Part shown: positions 47,621 to 58,965 of the stretch, piece by piece
Layout: the number at the start of each line of letters is the position of its first letter
Numbering within the stretch: position 1 is the stretch's first letter
From: Ampullaceana balthica
Taxonomy: Eukaryota; Mollusca; Gastropoda; Lymnaeidae
Length of the DNA stretch: 64,000 nt
Assembly (NCBI GenBank): GCA_944989445.1
Contig: CALYLW010000061.1
Span: forward strand, 434,001-498,000
Reading direction: 5' to 3'
Notes under the pieces: generated by a model
Told to the model about the DNA's origin: nothing
Databases searched by the model: none
Seen by the model: the letters and a program-made list of their open reading frames with translations, nothing else
Program-made: the position numbers and the translations under genes

Positions 47621-48587
47621 ATAACTCTTGTCGCAGGAGTGACTGGAGCAAAAGAAGTTGGAAAGAACCACAGATTCAAAAGTGAAAGAGCCATGACAGC
47701 TGAAATAGGATGAAAATCGGAATGAAATTACAGAGAAAAACATACTTGGAATAGTTTTCCCTCGCGAGACTAAATAGTAACAACAAGCAACAATTTTTTT
47801 TACCTACATATAGTGCCTGAATGTAGGCAGCATCCGTTAGACAATTATTTCATCTTTATGTAAATTTACTTTCACAACTTGCGTTTTGTATTGTACGTTT
47901 TTCAGCATGAGATACCGCCCTGTATTCCAATTCATATTTAACTAGGCGATATTAAGGTTTTAAAAAAAAATAATTTTAAAAAAAGCAAAATTGCGTCATC
48001 ATTTTGTGTGTACGTGTTATCATATCAAGGTCATAGCTCCCAAAGTTGCTATATTTGACAAACGGAGAAAGTTCGTCGGTTGGGTTTCACAGAAGGAAGG
48101 TGATCGTGCGTGAACCTGATGTTAAGTTTCGTTGGATTTTGATACGCGTTAACGCGGACCCACCCCACCCCCCTTTCCCACCACCTATCCCCACAACCTT
48201 TAAAAACGTAAGCACACCTGTCTGTGTTTGATCGTTGTGATAGTTTCAACTTGCTGCAGTAGCTACCCCCCCCCACCCGTTTATGTTTTCTCCTACCCCC
48301 ACCTCCACACCTTCCCTCTGGTCCACCTTTAAGTGAATACGTAAGGAGTGATGAAACGTTGAGAAATGCAAGTGTAAAATGGTGCGAGTGTAAAACGGCT
48401 ATGTGTAAAAGGACTGATGTGTATAATGGTTCTGTATTTAACTTAAAACCACTACTTCCAACATGTATACAAAAGCGGGTGAAAAAAAAGAAAGAAATAT
48501 AAATAAAAACTAACTTTAAAAATTTTAGAAGCAGATTTAACAGTTGGACAATGCACAGCCTCGTTATGTTACTGAGAGGCTCTACAG
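47621..48587. other. Unassigned stretch in the Polycomb intron
   Basis: It has C-rich and pyrimidine tracts (48155-48310). The open frame 48049-48600 (minus) shows no domain and crosses into the MITE. No feature is supported. Confidence 0.45.
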
Positions 48588-48774
48588 CAGTGGTTTCCAA
48601 CCATTTTGGTTGGCGACCCCTTTTTTATACAAGCCATGTGACCCACGAACCCATGAAATTTAAATAAGTCATGTTCATAAAGTTTTAATAGAGCAAATTT
48701 GCATTATCGTGAAATTTTTTTTAGTCAACAGTTGTCGACCCCCAGAAAATCAGTTCACAGGTTGGAAACCGTTG
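48588..48774. mobile_element. hAT-type MITE, 187 bp
   Basis: Termini CAGTGGTTTCCAACC and, reverse-complemented, CAACGGTTTCCAACC are inverted repeats. Flanks CTCTACAG (48580-48587) and CTCTACAC (48775-48782) agree in 7 of 8 bases. The interior is non-coding with CGACCCC near both ends. Confidence 0.88.
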
Positions 48775-48889
48775 CTCTACACTCTACAGGATAATTGTAA
48801 TTAAAACGTTAAAGAATATTCCCATATCTGGCAGTGGCAGGTCGTGACAGTGGGCGGAAACTGTAGGAAACAACTGACGCTGGCTGTGC

Positions 48890-49895
48890 TCTAAAAGTTT
48901 TGGTGGTGATACTGTGATCTGTCAAGGAGCTTTGCAAAGATTTGGTGTTAATACGGTGTTCTGTCACAAAAGTGTCCAATGTATAGACTTGATGTTGGTA
49001 CGGTGTTCTGTCACGGAGTGTTCTATATATATATTTGATGTTGGTAAGGTGCTCTGTCACAGAGTGTTCTATTTATAGATTTGATGTGTTCGGTGATCTG
49101 TCACAGAGTGGTCTATTTATAGATTTGATTATGTTCGGTGCTCTGTCACAGAGTGTTCTATTTATAGATTTGATGTGTGTTCGGTGCTCTGTCACAGAGT
49201 GTTCTATTTATAGATTTGATGTTGGTTAGGTGCTCTGTCACAGAGTGTTCTATTTATAGATTTGATGTTGGTTATGTGCTCTGTCACAGAGTGTTCTATT
49301 TATAGATTTGATGTTGGTTGGGTTCTCTGTCACAGAGTGTTCTATTTATAGATTTGATGTGTGTTCGGTGCTCTGTCAAACAGTGTTCTATTTATAGATT
49401 TGATGTTGGTTGGTTGCTCTGTCACAGAGTGTTCTATTTATAGATTTGATGTGTGTTCGGTGTTCTGTCACAGAGTGTTCTATATATAGATCTTGTGTTG
49501 ATACGGTGCTCTGTCGCAGAGTGTTCTATTTATAGATCTTGTGTTGATACGGTGCTCTGTCCCAGAGTGTTCTATTTATAGATTTGATGTTGGTTGGTTG
49601 CTCTGTCACAGAGTGTTCTATTTATAGATTTGATGTGTGTTCGGTGTTCTGTCACAGAGTGTTCTATATATAGATCTTGTGTTGATACGGTGCTCTGTCG
49701 CAGAGTGTTCTATTTATAGATCTTGTGTTGATACGGTGCTCTGTCCCAGAGTGTTCTATTTATAGATTTGATGTGTGTTCGGTGCTCTGTCACCGTGTGT
49801 TCCATACATAGATCTTGTGTTCGTACGCTGTCCTGTCACTGAATGTTCTGAACATAATCTTGTGTTCGTACGGTGTTCTGTCGCGGAGTGAAGTT
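48890..49895. repeat. Minisatellite, 46-bp unit with palindrome and higher-order repeat
   Basis: About twenty copies of GCTCTGTCACAGAGTGTTCT / ATTTATAGATTTGATGTTGG. Each unit contains CTCTGT-C-ACAGAG, an inverted repeat with a single central base. A block of four units (184 bp) at 49405-49588 is repeated, identical as far as I can read, at 49589-49772. Confidence 0.95.
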
Positions 49896-50465
49896 TTCAA
49901 TAAAACGACGCCTGCCGATACTCGAGTTCAAGGACAACTAATAGATAATTGATCTCTGTAGGCAGGCCGTCACACGTCTTACTGCTCGGCGTGTTGTGAC
50001 ACGGACCGTGATGACAGCACAGCGTGTAACACCAGACCAAACAAAGCGTCAAGGTCATTGCCGTTGTTTTCTTTCTTTCTTTCTTTTTTTTTCGTTGCCA
50101 AAATCAATCAATAATAAGGACAGAAATCGTGTATCGTCAGGTGAGACGCCTTGAGTTGAAATAGCATGAACTAAGGAGTTGATTTTTTTGGTTAGCACCA
50201 AGCTACGACAAGTTAATGGATTCGTTTGTTTTGTTTTTTAAAATTATGACTGTTGTTATTTTATGGCTATTTAATATCAAAGTCAAAGACCATGCGCTTG
50301 AACCAGAAAACTTGGGCACTGTTACATAATGGTTAACTAGAAATCGACTAGATGAAGATGGGAAACGTGAGTTGAACCGGTCAAGCTCTGCTGGTTATGG
50401 GAAACATACAGGTTGTTGCAAGTCCTCCGATTTTAACAGCCGTACTTAGTACCGGCAACCCCTAG
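49896..50465. other. Unassigned stretch in the Polycomb intron
   Basis: Contains a CTTT tract at 50070-50092. No gene or transposon end was recognised. Confidence 0.45.
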
Positions 50466-50469
50466 TGTC

Positions 50470-50640
50470 AGCGACCACAATTGAAAGCAAGCCACTGTAC
50501 CGGCGAGCCACTGTACCTGCGAGCCACTGTACCTGCGAGCCACTGTACCGGACGGCCACTGTACCGGATGGCCACTGTACCGGACGGCCACTGTACCGGA
50601 CAGTCACTGTACCGGACAGCCACTGTTCCAGCAATTAGAG
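50470..50640. repeat. Minisatellite, 16-bp unit (GGCCACTGTACCGGAC)
   Basis: About ten copies with variants AGCCACTGTACCTGCG and AGTCACTGTACCGGAC. Three units make 48 bp, which keeps a minus-strand frame open (50446-50634). Confidence 0.93.
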
Positions 50641-50660
50641 CTCCACCACATTCGAACTAA

Positions 50661-50980
50661 CTGTGGCACTATATCAACTAATGCACCGAACTACCCAGGC
50701 CAGTGGCACTCTATCAAATAATGCACCTAGCGACCCAGGCCAGTGGCACTCTATCAAATAATGCACATAGCGACCCAGGCCAGTGGCACTCTATCAAATA
50801 ATGCACCTAGTGACCCAGGCCAGTGGCACTCTATCAAATAATGCACCGAGCGACCCAGGCCAGTGGCACTCTATCAAATAATGCACCTAGCGACCCAGGC
50901 CAGTGGCACTCTGTCAACTAATGCACCGAGCGACCCAGGCCAGTGGCTATCTATCAACTAGTGCACCGAGCGACCGGTCA
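50661..50980. repeat. Minisatellite, 40-bp unit
   Basis: Eight copies of CCAGTGGCACTCTATCAAAT / AATGCACCTAGCGACCCAGG at 40-bp spacing. The first and last copies are more diverged. It starts only about 20 bp after the 16-bp array. Confidence 0.95.
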
Positions 50981-51787
50981 GTGGGATCCATAATGTCCTG
51001 TGATGTCACAGACATGAACACGGTCAGAGTTATGTACCTTGGGGAAACAGTTTTCCCTCCTCGTCGTTAACTGGACCCAAGACTTGCCCCGAATAACTCC
51101 CATGAGGTCGGGGTTCGGACAGAGCTATTTCTGACTGGCCGAAATGAAGTGTTATCTTGGGCACAACTCAAGTGCACTCTTATTTTAAGCACAGCGAATG
51201 TAAGGCCCGGGGGGGGGGTTTTCTCCACTTTTGAAGATAAAAGATTATCAATAGCAGATTAGCGAGACCGTACGCTCAAAATTTCTAAGAATTCTACAGA
51301 AAAACACGTTTTTAGTCCTAGCCCCCTAATGTCACCGTGACCTGAACATCCGATTTTGGCTAATTATCGTTTAACGGATCAAAGATGGCGGCCGCGTCGA
51401 GGCCGGTACTATTGCTAGGTGTGAAACTGTATACACAGCCCGATTTGTGCTTAGATTTGTTTAGTTTTAAAATTTTAAAAGTGTATTTTTCCTAAATGGA
51501 AGGTATTAAAGAAATTAGGGTTAGGGTTAGGTTTAGTTGTAGTGCTTCAGACGCTTGCACATAAACAAACATGGCGGCCTGATCCGCTAAACGATAATTT
51601 ACCCCGATTTTTTAAAAAAAATAAAACATATCAACAAAACTTGAACGTTAAGTAAAACATAAGATTCAAAGGGTGTCTTTGTCCCAATAATCTGTCGGCA
51701 AAATTGGTTTTGTTGCTTCATTGTTTTTTTTTAAAAAGATCTCTAATGATTTATATGCTTAGACCAACCGGAATAACTTATTGTTGA
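50981..51787. other. Unassigned stretch in the Polycomb intron
   Basis: It contains two near-inverse words, GGCTAATTATCGTTTAACGG (51358) and CGCTAAACGATAATT (51585), that may be the ends of a small, worn element. No gene is supported. Confidence 0.45.
51515..51532. repeat. Short interstitial telomere-type repeat (TTAGGG)
   Basis: Two perfect TTAGGG hexamers followed by TTAGGT. TTAGGG is the telomere repeat of many animals; three units are short enough to have arisen by chance or during repair. Confidence 0.8.
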
Positions 51788-52462
51788 CAAGGCGGGCACC
51801 CTGTCACTAATTGAAAGTGGGCGGGCATCTTATCACTAATTAAAAGTGGGTGGGCACCTTGTCACTAATTGAAAGTGGGTGGGTACCTTGTCACTAACTA
51901 ACAGTGGGTGAGTACCTTGTCACTAACTGGCAGTGGGTGAGTACCTTGTCACTAACTGGCAGTGGGTGGGTACCTTGTCACTAACTGACAGTGGGTGGGT
52001 ACCTTGTCACTAACTGACAGTGGGTGGGTACCTTGTCACTAACTGACAGTGGGTGGGTACCTTGTCACTAACTGACAGTGGGTGGGTACCTTGTCACTAA
52101 CTGACAGTGGGTGGGTACCTTGTCACTAACTGACAGTGGGTGGGTACCTTGTCACTAACTGACAGTGGGTGGGTACCTTGTCACTAACTGACAGTGGGTG
52201 GGTACCTTGTCACTAACTGACAGTGGGTGGGTACCTTGTCACTAACTGACAGTGGGTGGGTACCTTGTCACTAACTGACAGTGGGTGGGTACCTTGTCAC
52301 TAACTGACAGTGGGTGGGTACCTTGTCACTAACTGACAGTGGGTGGGTACCTTGTCACTAACTGACAGTGGGTGGGTACCTTGTCACTAACTGACAGTGG
52401 GTGGGTACCTTGTCACTAACTGACAGTGGGTGGGTACCTTGTCACTAATTGAAAGTGGGTGG
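51788..52462. repeat. Minisatellite, 29-bp unit, next to the Polycomb micro-exon
   Basis: About 23 copies of ACCTTGTCACTAACTGACAG / TGGGTGGGT. The central copies look identical; the first five and the last carry substitutions (AATTGAAAG). The array ends about 205 bp from the exon's splice donor, on the intron side. Confidence 0.96.
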
Positions 52463-52666
52463 CTTTTTTCCTCATCTCATGTTATACAGAACGGATGTCA
52501 ATAGTTGTATTCATGAAGTTTATGAGAGTCGAAATTTGAAGTCACATAATCGATTCTTCAAAAATTTAATTTTCCCAATGCAGTTATGTTAAACATACTT
52601 TGCTAGTTTGCTTTATCAAAATCAAACTTTATCAAAACCCAATGATTTGTAAGGAAGACAACTCAC

Positions 52667-52718
52667 CAATTTGCGTTTTTTCCTCATCATCCTCTGTTTC
52701 TTTCTCCATTCCTCTCTT
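52667..52718 (-). CDS. Pc: Polycomb gene, 52-bp internal exon (basic segment after the chromodomain)
   Basis: On the minus strand an acceptor (CTTCTATCTGTTACAG) precedes base 52718, and GTGAGT follows base 52667. Its first base completes the codon begun by TCAAA at the end of the upstream exon, giving K. It then encodes REEWRKKQRMMRKKRKL and ends in phase 0, which fits the start of the terminal exon at 46115. A short basic stretch after the chromodomain is usual in CBX/Pc proteins and is thought to contact nucleic acid. The other two frames are also open, so phase matching, not openness, is what sets the frame. Confidence 0.8.
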
Positions 52719-52924
52719 CTGTAACAGATAGAAGAATAAGAACATTAGCGGACAGAGAAAAGACTCGTTTCCCAGCTTTGACAAAGTAAATCAATACGAT
52801 GAGTACTTGCGATTTGTGACTCGGTTTTAAGACTTGATCATGTGCCCATGGGCGTATCCCGGGAGGAGAATGGGGGCGCCTTCCCAGGGCGGATCTATTC
52901 AACAAATTACTATAAGACATAACA

Positions 52925-53435
52925 GATTGGGAGGAGGTGGGCCTACAAATGGCAGACTTAAAATTTGATTGGGGGAGGGGAAGGTGGGCCTAGAAATGTA
53001 AGACTTTATAACAGATTGGGAGCAGATGGCGCTATAAATGTAATACGTTATAATAGAATGGGAGGAGGTGGCGCTATAAATGTAAGACTTTATAATAGAA
53101 TGGGAGGAGGTGGCGCTATAAATGTAATACGTTATAATAGAATGGGAGGAGGTGGCGCTATAAATGTAATACGTTATAATAGAATGGGAGGAGGTAGCGC
53201 TATAAATGTAAGACTTTATAATAGAATGGGAGGAGGTGGCGCTATAAATGTAAGACTGTATAATAGAATGGGAGGAGGTGGCGTTATAAATGTAAGACTT
53301 TATAATAGAATGGGAGGAGGTGGCACTATAAATGTAAGACGTTATAAGAGAATGGGAGGAGGTGGCGCTATAAATGTAAGACGTTATAATAGAATGGGAG
53401 GAGGTGGCGCTATAAATGTAAGACGTTTTGCCCAG
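52925..53435. repeat. Minisatellite, 42-bp unit, upstream of the Polycomb micro-exon
   Basis: About twelve copies of AATGGGAGGAGGTGGCGCTA / TAAATGTAAGACTTTATAAT. The plus-strand frame MGGGGAINVRLYNR is a by-product of the 42-bp length. The array ends about 205 bp from the exon's acceptor, mirroring the 29-bp array on the other side. Confidence 0.95.
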
Positions 53436-53756
53436 GGCTGATATTTACAGTGGAATCAAATCTGCACATGAACATTGCCTGGAGAGACTTACGACAGTCT
53501 TAGACTTAAAGCTTAGTTCCCGACAAGGACTAGATGTTGAGTCTTTGACTCGTTGCACTAATTATGGTGATGATATAGATCAGTTTCTGAAAGAAAACAT
53601 GCGCACATGTCTATCTTTGAAGGGACAATATGAGCTTTCTGCGAGACAAGCTTGACCTTTGGTGTGACAATCTGACCTCTGTCGGAACAATCTGACCTGA
53701 CAATTCGGGACACCAGCAAGGACAAGAGTCAAGATTTCTACACAATGGTTTCTAAT

Positions 53757-53910
53757 TGTTTCAACTAGTAGGACATCTCCCTATAGTGTTTCAACGTAGG
53801 ACATCTCCCTAAAGTGTTTCAACTACTAGGACATCTCCCTAAAGTGTTTCAACTAGTAGGACATCTCCCTAAAGTGTTTCAACTTCTGGGATATCCCCAT
53901 AATGGGTTTC
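53757..53910. repeat. Minisatellite, 30-bp unit
   Basis: Five copies of AACTAGTAGGACATCTCCCT / AAAGTGTTTC, slightly diverged. Confidence 0.9.
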
Positions 53911-55319
53911 AACTCATTACAAGTATGTGCCTAAAGAGAAGGGCTAAATAGAGTCAAAGAGGTTTTTTATATATATATATAAGCCCCGGCTTCAGGAAAG
54001 GACGAATGGTGGTGGGAGGGAGGGGGGCACAAGCATTAGTTTTTTAGTGTCAACATGTTGGCATTTGATATACCTACAATGACGACACAGGATACCAAGT
54101 AAAGATCCTGGTTATCTCTTTACACGCTCCAAAATAATGTAATTGTCTCCCATTGCACAGTCGTAATATTCCTATTATTCAGGCCCTCAAAGCTGCACTC
54201 TAAACTCATGTAAACACACTTAATTTTCTGGAACGACAATTCAATATTTCCTTGACTGATAAACGCAGCTTGTGTGTGCCATCTGTGTCATTATGTTTTG
54301 TTTAGTTATGATATAAATGTGTACATGTACATGTATATGTATATATTTTTACTTGTTTTTTTATGAGAATCGCGTTGAGCCCAAGTCCCAAGGGTGGGAT
54401 GCGTTCAATGGAAGTTCTCAAATTATTATTTTTTATTATCCCAACTGGAGAAGGGAGAAGAGGATGTGCCCCAAAAAACTGGGGGACACAAGGGAGTGGT
54501 CAAATACGCCCCTCCACACACACACACAAACACACACACACATACACTATAAAATCCAAAACAACTCATCAAATGAATTGGTGGATAAAATGTGGGTGAA
54601 CTGAAGTAGTATCTCAAACTATTTATCTTCTGTTGTATGTCTATTCAATTGCTTCAAGAGTTTTAATAATAAAATGAGATTTAATCGTGAATATGGCTAT
54701 CTAATAATTGACATTGAAATAAAAAGTAAAGCTACAGTACATGTAAAATGATGTTTTGGGGGGAGAAAAAGGACGAGGCTGAACAGGGCAGAGGTTGGGA
54801 TCGAAGAAATTAAATGCAGATCAGGAGAGGCGTGAAGTTAGTCTCTTATTTATGTGTTTGTTGTTTCTTTGTTTATGTGTGTTGTTTGTTTCTGCTATCT
54901 TCCAAAGTCGAAGATGTATTGTTTAATTAAAATATTACAAAATGTTGGAAAAACTGTAGAACTTAGAACCCTTGAGGTTATACGCTCGGTTATGTGGGTA
55001 GGGGTGGTGTAGGAAGGGGGGGGGGTCGACCTGTTTGTACGATCACGTGACAGTTTCAATCGTCTGACGGAGAAAGGTGAACGAAATGTGTGGCAAACAA
55101 GAGTAGACAAACAAAAATAATTGGCAGGTTGTGAACGAGAGCTGGGAGGAGGCGAGCGGAGGTGTGGAGAGAGGGAGAGGGAGAACGGTGGAGTAGGGAG
55201 AGGAGGGAATGAAACTAGCAAGGGGGGAGGAGGAGATGGGAAAATGAGACGGACCCAAAAAGGACAGTTTGTAACTAGATTTTAACTAATAAAACAATGC
55301 ATGTCTTTTTTATTCGTGA
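53911..55319. other. Unassigned stretch in the Polycomb intron
   Basis: It includes short TA and CA microsatellites (53970-53982, 54510-54545) and a GGGAGAGG-rich purine tract (55140-55240). Open frames at 54317-54617 and 54895-55258 are low-complexity. No gene is supported. Confidence 0.5.
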
Positions 55320-55520
55320 ACTTTCATATTCGAAAACAGTCGAATACATAATTAAAACACAATAGTGAATACATAATACAACACAAAAGTGAAATACGTC
55401 ACATTACAACTCAACAGTCGAGTACATATTACAACAAACCAGACAAATACACAATACAATACAACAGTCAAATACATAATACAACACAAAGGCTCAAAGG
55501 CGAATATATAATTTATAATA
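55320..55520. repeat. Degenerate tandem repeat, about 27-bp unit
   Basis: Six to seven diverged units of ACAGTCGAATACATAATACA / ACACAA type. It looks older than the neighbouring arrays. Confidence 0.75.
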
Positions 55521-55736
55521 CAACACAGAATGCGATTATTTATTTGTAAAAAATATTTTATAATAGCGACTTCATCCGGCGAAGCTACAAATGTATGAAG
55601 ATTGCTAAGTATTACTTCCGGGCCAAAAATAACTTATTCTGATGGTGGTAACTCCTAACTTAGATAAACAAAAGGAATCCGGGAGAGATTAGGGCATTGA
55701 GTCAGTGGCAGACATTAGACATTAGGGCATTGAACT

Positions 55737-56212
55737 AATTTAGTTAGTCCTAGAATAGTTCTTCTTTGATTAGTCCTACAAGTGTTCTAATTTATTAATC
55801 CTAGATAAGTTCTACTTTAATTAGTCCTAACTTAGTTCTACTTTATTTAGTCCTGGATTAGTTCTACGATTGGATTAGTTCTACGATAATCAATCCTAAA
55901 TTAGTTCTAATTTAAGTAGTCCCAGATTAGTTCTACTTTAATTAGTCCTAGATGAGTTATACTTAGATTTAGATTAGTTCTCATTTAATAGTAAAAATTC
56001 CTAAATTAGTTCTACTTAGATTAGTTCTACTTTGATTAGTCTTAAATTAGTTCTAATTTAATAAGTCCTAGATTAGCTCTACTTAAGTTTAGTTCTAATT
56101 TAATGGTAAAAAGTCCTAAATTAGTTCTACTTTATTTAGTCCCAGATTAGTTCTACTTAGATTGGTTCTAATTTAATAGCCCTACATCAGTTCTAGTTTA
56201 CATAGTCCTAGT
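55737..56212. repeat. Degenerate tandem repeat, about 24-bp unit (TAGTCCTAGATTAGTTCTAC)
   Basis: About eighteen diverged units with indels, built on TTAGTCCTAAATTAGTTCTA. A two- to three-unit block with AATGGTAAAAAGTCC recurs (55985-56005 and 56100-56115). Confidence 0.85.
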
Positions 56213-56240
56213 CAGGTTCTCACAAGAAATCAGCGTATAG

Positions 56241-57003
56241 CAGAGGTGGGCAAATCTTTTGGCTTGGGAGCCACCTTGTGGCAGCGGATTTTAGCTGAGG
56301 GCCGCAAGGTTTAAAATGATTGTATTCCTTAGTTTACAATAAATTTTATTCCAGACAAAGTATGAATGGTATCATAAAAACCAACAAATAAACAAAAGTG
56401 GTATTTTATTAGATTTATTTATTGTGCAAATGCCATATAAATATAGTAGCACACTGCTTTCTTGTATGGGGCGCGGTGGTCGAGTGGCGTACCGATGGTC
56501 ACGGGTTAGAATCCATGTGAAAGCAAGGATTTTTTTCCCGGGGCCTAGGGCGTCCCTGAGTCACCCAGCTCCGAATGGGTACCTAACACTAGTTAGGCGG
56601 CTGGGTATTGCGTGGAACCCTTATAGCCGAGGCCTGTGAACGCTACATCACTTGCCTGCAACAGATCATCCATGGTCTGTGCGCGCATTAATCTTCTGTA
56701 TAGAAGGAGCGTCTGTATATATAAGATAAGATGTACTACAAAATAAATAGTTGTGACCAATTTTCATTAAACACAGGGGATTCATCACATTTTTTTTTGC
56801 AACGGATAAATGCGTATTTGTACTGACTGCGCACGCGCACTGACGGAGCTGCTCTAAATTTAAAGGAAAATACAACACGAACTTTCGGTTGCGGACATGA
56901 AGCAAATCTCATTTCCGGGCGGGTTTTCTGAATGTCTTGGCGGGCCACACAAAACTTAGGCGGGATGCATGTGGCCCCAAAAGCCGCACTTTACCCACCC
57001 CTG
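56241..57003. mobile_element. hAT-type MITE carrying a nested SINE
   Basis: The left end CAGAGGTGGGCAAATCTTTT and the right end, reverse-complemented CAGGGGTGGGTAAAGTGCGG, are inverted repeats. Flanks GCGTATAG and CCGTAGAG agree in 6 of 8 bases. Both ends are followed inward by GAGCCAC / GGGGCCAC. Without the SINE at 56463-56732 the element would be about 490 bp. The interior has no transposase. Confidence 0.85.
56463..56732 (+). mobile_element. tRNA-derived SINE, family 1, copy 3, with shortened head
   Basis: Same body and tail as 11458-11747 (CCTAGGGCGTCCCTGAGTCA, TAGTTAGGCGGCTGGGTATT, ATCTTCTGTATAGAAGGAGC, GATAAGAT). About 16 bp between GGTCGAGTGGC and GTACCGATGG are missing and box B reads GGTTAGAATCC, so its promoter is probably impaired. 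Confidence 0.92.
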
Positions 57004-57604
57004 CCGTAGAGCATTGCAATTGATCAGCACAAACAAATCTAAGTTTTAAATTTGTTTAGACAGATTTAGATAATGTTACAGGTTTTATATGTATTTTGGT
57101 ATATATTATTTCGTTGCTATTTTTCTGATTGAAAAAATAATACTTTTTTTAAAAAAGTTATTCCGGTGATTTAAAACAGTATTTGCGTTTCTTCATATGC
57201 TTGAATTTGAATTGAAGAAAACACAACAAAACCCAAACAAGGCCAAGCAAGGACAGTTGTTCAGGTAGTCATCCTTGCTCCTGCCCACACCAGCCCGCAG
57301 TGTTTGAGATCTCCAATTTCTTATTATTGGCGGCTAATAGGCAAGTGATTCACTTAGATCAAACCTCTTGAATGACCCCCCCACCCACACACACACACAA
57401 TACTCGCCCACCCCACCCAAACATTGATCTGATGACGCGCGCTGCTCGCTAACACGAGAACAGATTCGACGTTACCTCACAGGCATGAGAGGCCGAGGAG
57501 AGTGTGAGAGGTGCACGCGGGATGCTGTTAGGGATGAGTGGAGGATTTTAGAGTTGAACTTAAAAACTAATGCGCAATTCTTGACTCACGTTGACGCCAA
57601 TAGG
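57004..57604. other. Unassigned stretch in the Polycomb intron
   Basis: A (CA)n tract lies at 57385-57400. No gene or transposon end was recognised. Confidence 0.45.
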
Positions 57605-58300
57605 TCAATCCATTCCACTGACTCATGACATCAGGACTGACTCATGACATCATGACCAATTTATGACATCAGGACTGACTCATGGCATCATGACCAATTC
57701 ATGACATCAGGAGTGATTCATGACATCAGGACTGACTCATGACATCAGGACTGACTCATGACATCAAGACCAATGGATGACATCAGGACTGACTCATGGC
57801 ATCATGACTAATTTATGACATCATGACTGACTCATGGCATCATGACCAATTCATGACATCAGGAGTGATTCATGATATCAGGGTGACTCATGACATCAAG
57901 ACCAATGGATGACATCAGGACTGACTCATGGCATCATGACCAATGCATGACATCAGGACTGACTCATGACATCAAGACCAATTCATGACATCAAGACCAA
58001 TTCATGACATCAGGACTGACTCATGGCATCATGACCAATTTATGACACCAGGACTGACTCATGGCATCATGACCAATTCATGACATCAGGACTGACTCAT
58101 AACATCAGGGCTGACTCAAATCTGACTGACACTTTACATCTTGACTGACTCAATGCGTCTATACTGATTCAATTTTCATTCAATGCGTCTAGACTGATTC
58201 AATGCGTCCAGACTGATTCAATGTGTCTAGAGTGACTCACTACGTCTTGACTGACTCGGCGCGTCTAGACTGACTCACGACGTCTTGACTGACTCACACT
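57605..58300. repeat. Minisatellite, about 19/38-bp unit (ACTGACTCATGACATCAGG)
   Basis: About 27 half-units run from 57605 to 58125, alternating GACTGACTCATGGCATCATG and ACCAATTCATGACATCAG, so the effective unit is often 38 bp. It grades at 58135-58300 into CTGACTCAATGCGTCTAGA-type units. TGACTCA is an AP-1 site and occurs many times. Confidence 0.92.
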
Positions 58301-58607
58301 CATGACACTTTCTTGAAGCCTGTATTTCATGTATTGTACTGTCAGACGCTGACAAAGACGTCATCTGGACAAACCCTTTAAAATGTAGTTGTTGATACGC
58401 ATCAAATCCTAGTGAATCCTACATAGATTTTATATATATACATGTGCAATGATTAGTCAGGTGTCAGATCTGAAATGATATTTAAATACAATGGACATCT
58501 GTAGAAATGAATTGTGAAAACCTTTATCCTGACAAGCATATGATCATTTCGTTTTAATATCCGGAAATATTTACAAAGATTCCAGCCCATGACATGGATG
58601 CCACACA
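58301..58607. other. Unassigned stretch in the Polycomb intron
   Basis: No feature recognised; a short TA tract is at 58430-58440. Confidence 0.45.
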
Positions 58608-58965
58608 TGTTTCCTGTCATAGATGACCCCAATGTTCCCTGGCAAAGCTGCTTCAAATGTTCCCCGACAGAATGTTCCCTGTCATAGATGACCGAATGTT
58701 CCCTGTCATTGTTGTCTCCAATGTTCCCTGTCATAGATGTCCCCAATGTTCCCTGTAATAGTTGCCCCCAATGTTCCATGTCAAAGTTGCCTCCAATGTT
58801 CCCAGACATGGATGTCCCAATGTTCCCGGTCACAGTTGCCAACAATGATACATGTCATCGATGCCCCAATGTTCCCTGTCATAGATGGCCTAATGTTCCA
58901 TGTCATGGTTGCCTTCAATGTTGCCTGACATAAATGCCCCAATGTTCCCTGTCATAGACCAGGGT
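58608..58965. repeat. Minisatellite, about 25-bp unit (AATGTTCCCTGTCATAGATG)
   Basis: About fourteen diverged units, with 23- to 27-bp spacing. Frames on both strands across it (MFPVID..., GNIG...) are by-products. Confidence 0.92.

Noticed and set aside
51515..51532. Telomere fusion or internal telomere site
   Set aside because: Only two perfect TTAGGG units and one near-match; too short to argue for a fusion, so listed only as a repeat.
52687..52920. 77-residue minus-strand frame reaching into the Polycomb micro-exon (ends TEERNGERNRG)
   Set aside because: It reads through the splice acceptor in the wrong phase; with the phase from the chromodomain exon the exon reads REEWRKKQRMMRKKRKL instead.
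52965..53441. Glycine-rich repeat protein MGGGGAINVRLYNR
   Set aside because: 42-bp minisatellite in a Polycomb intron.
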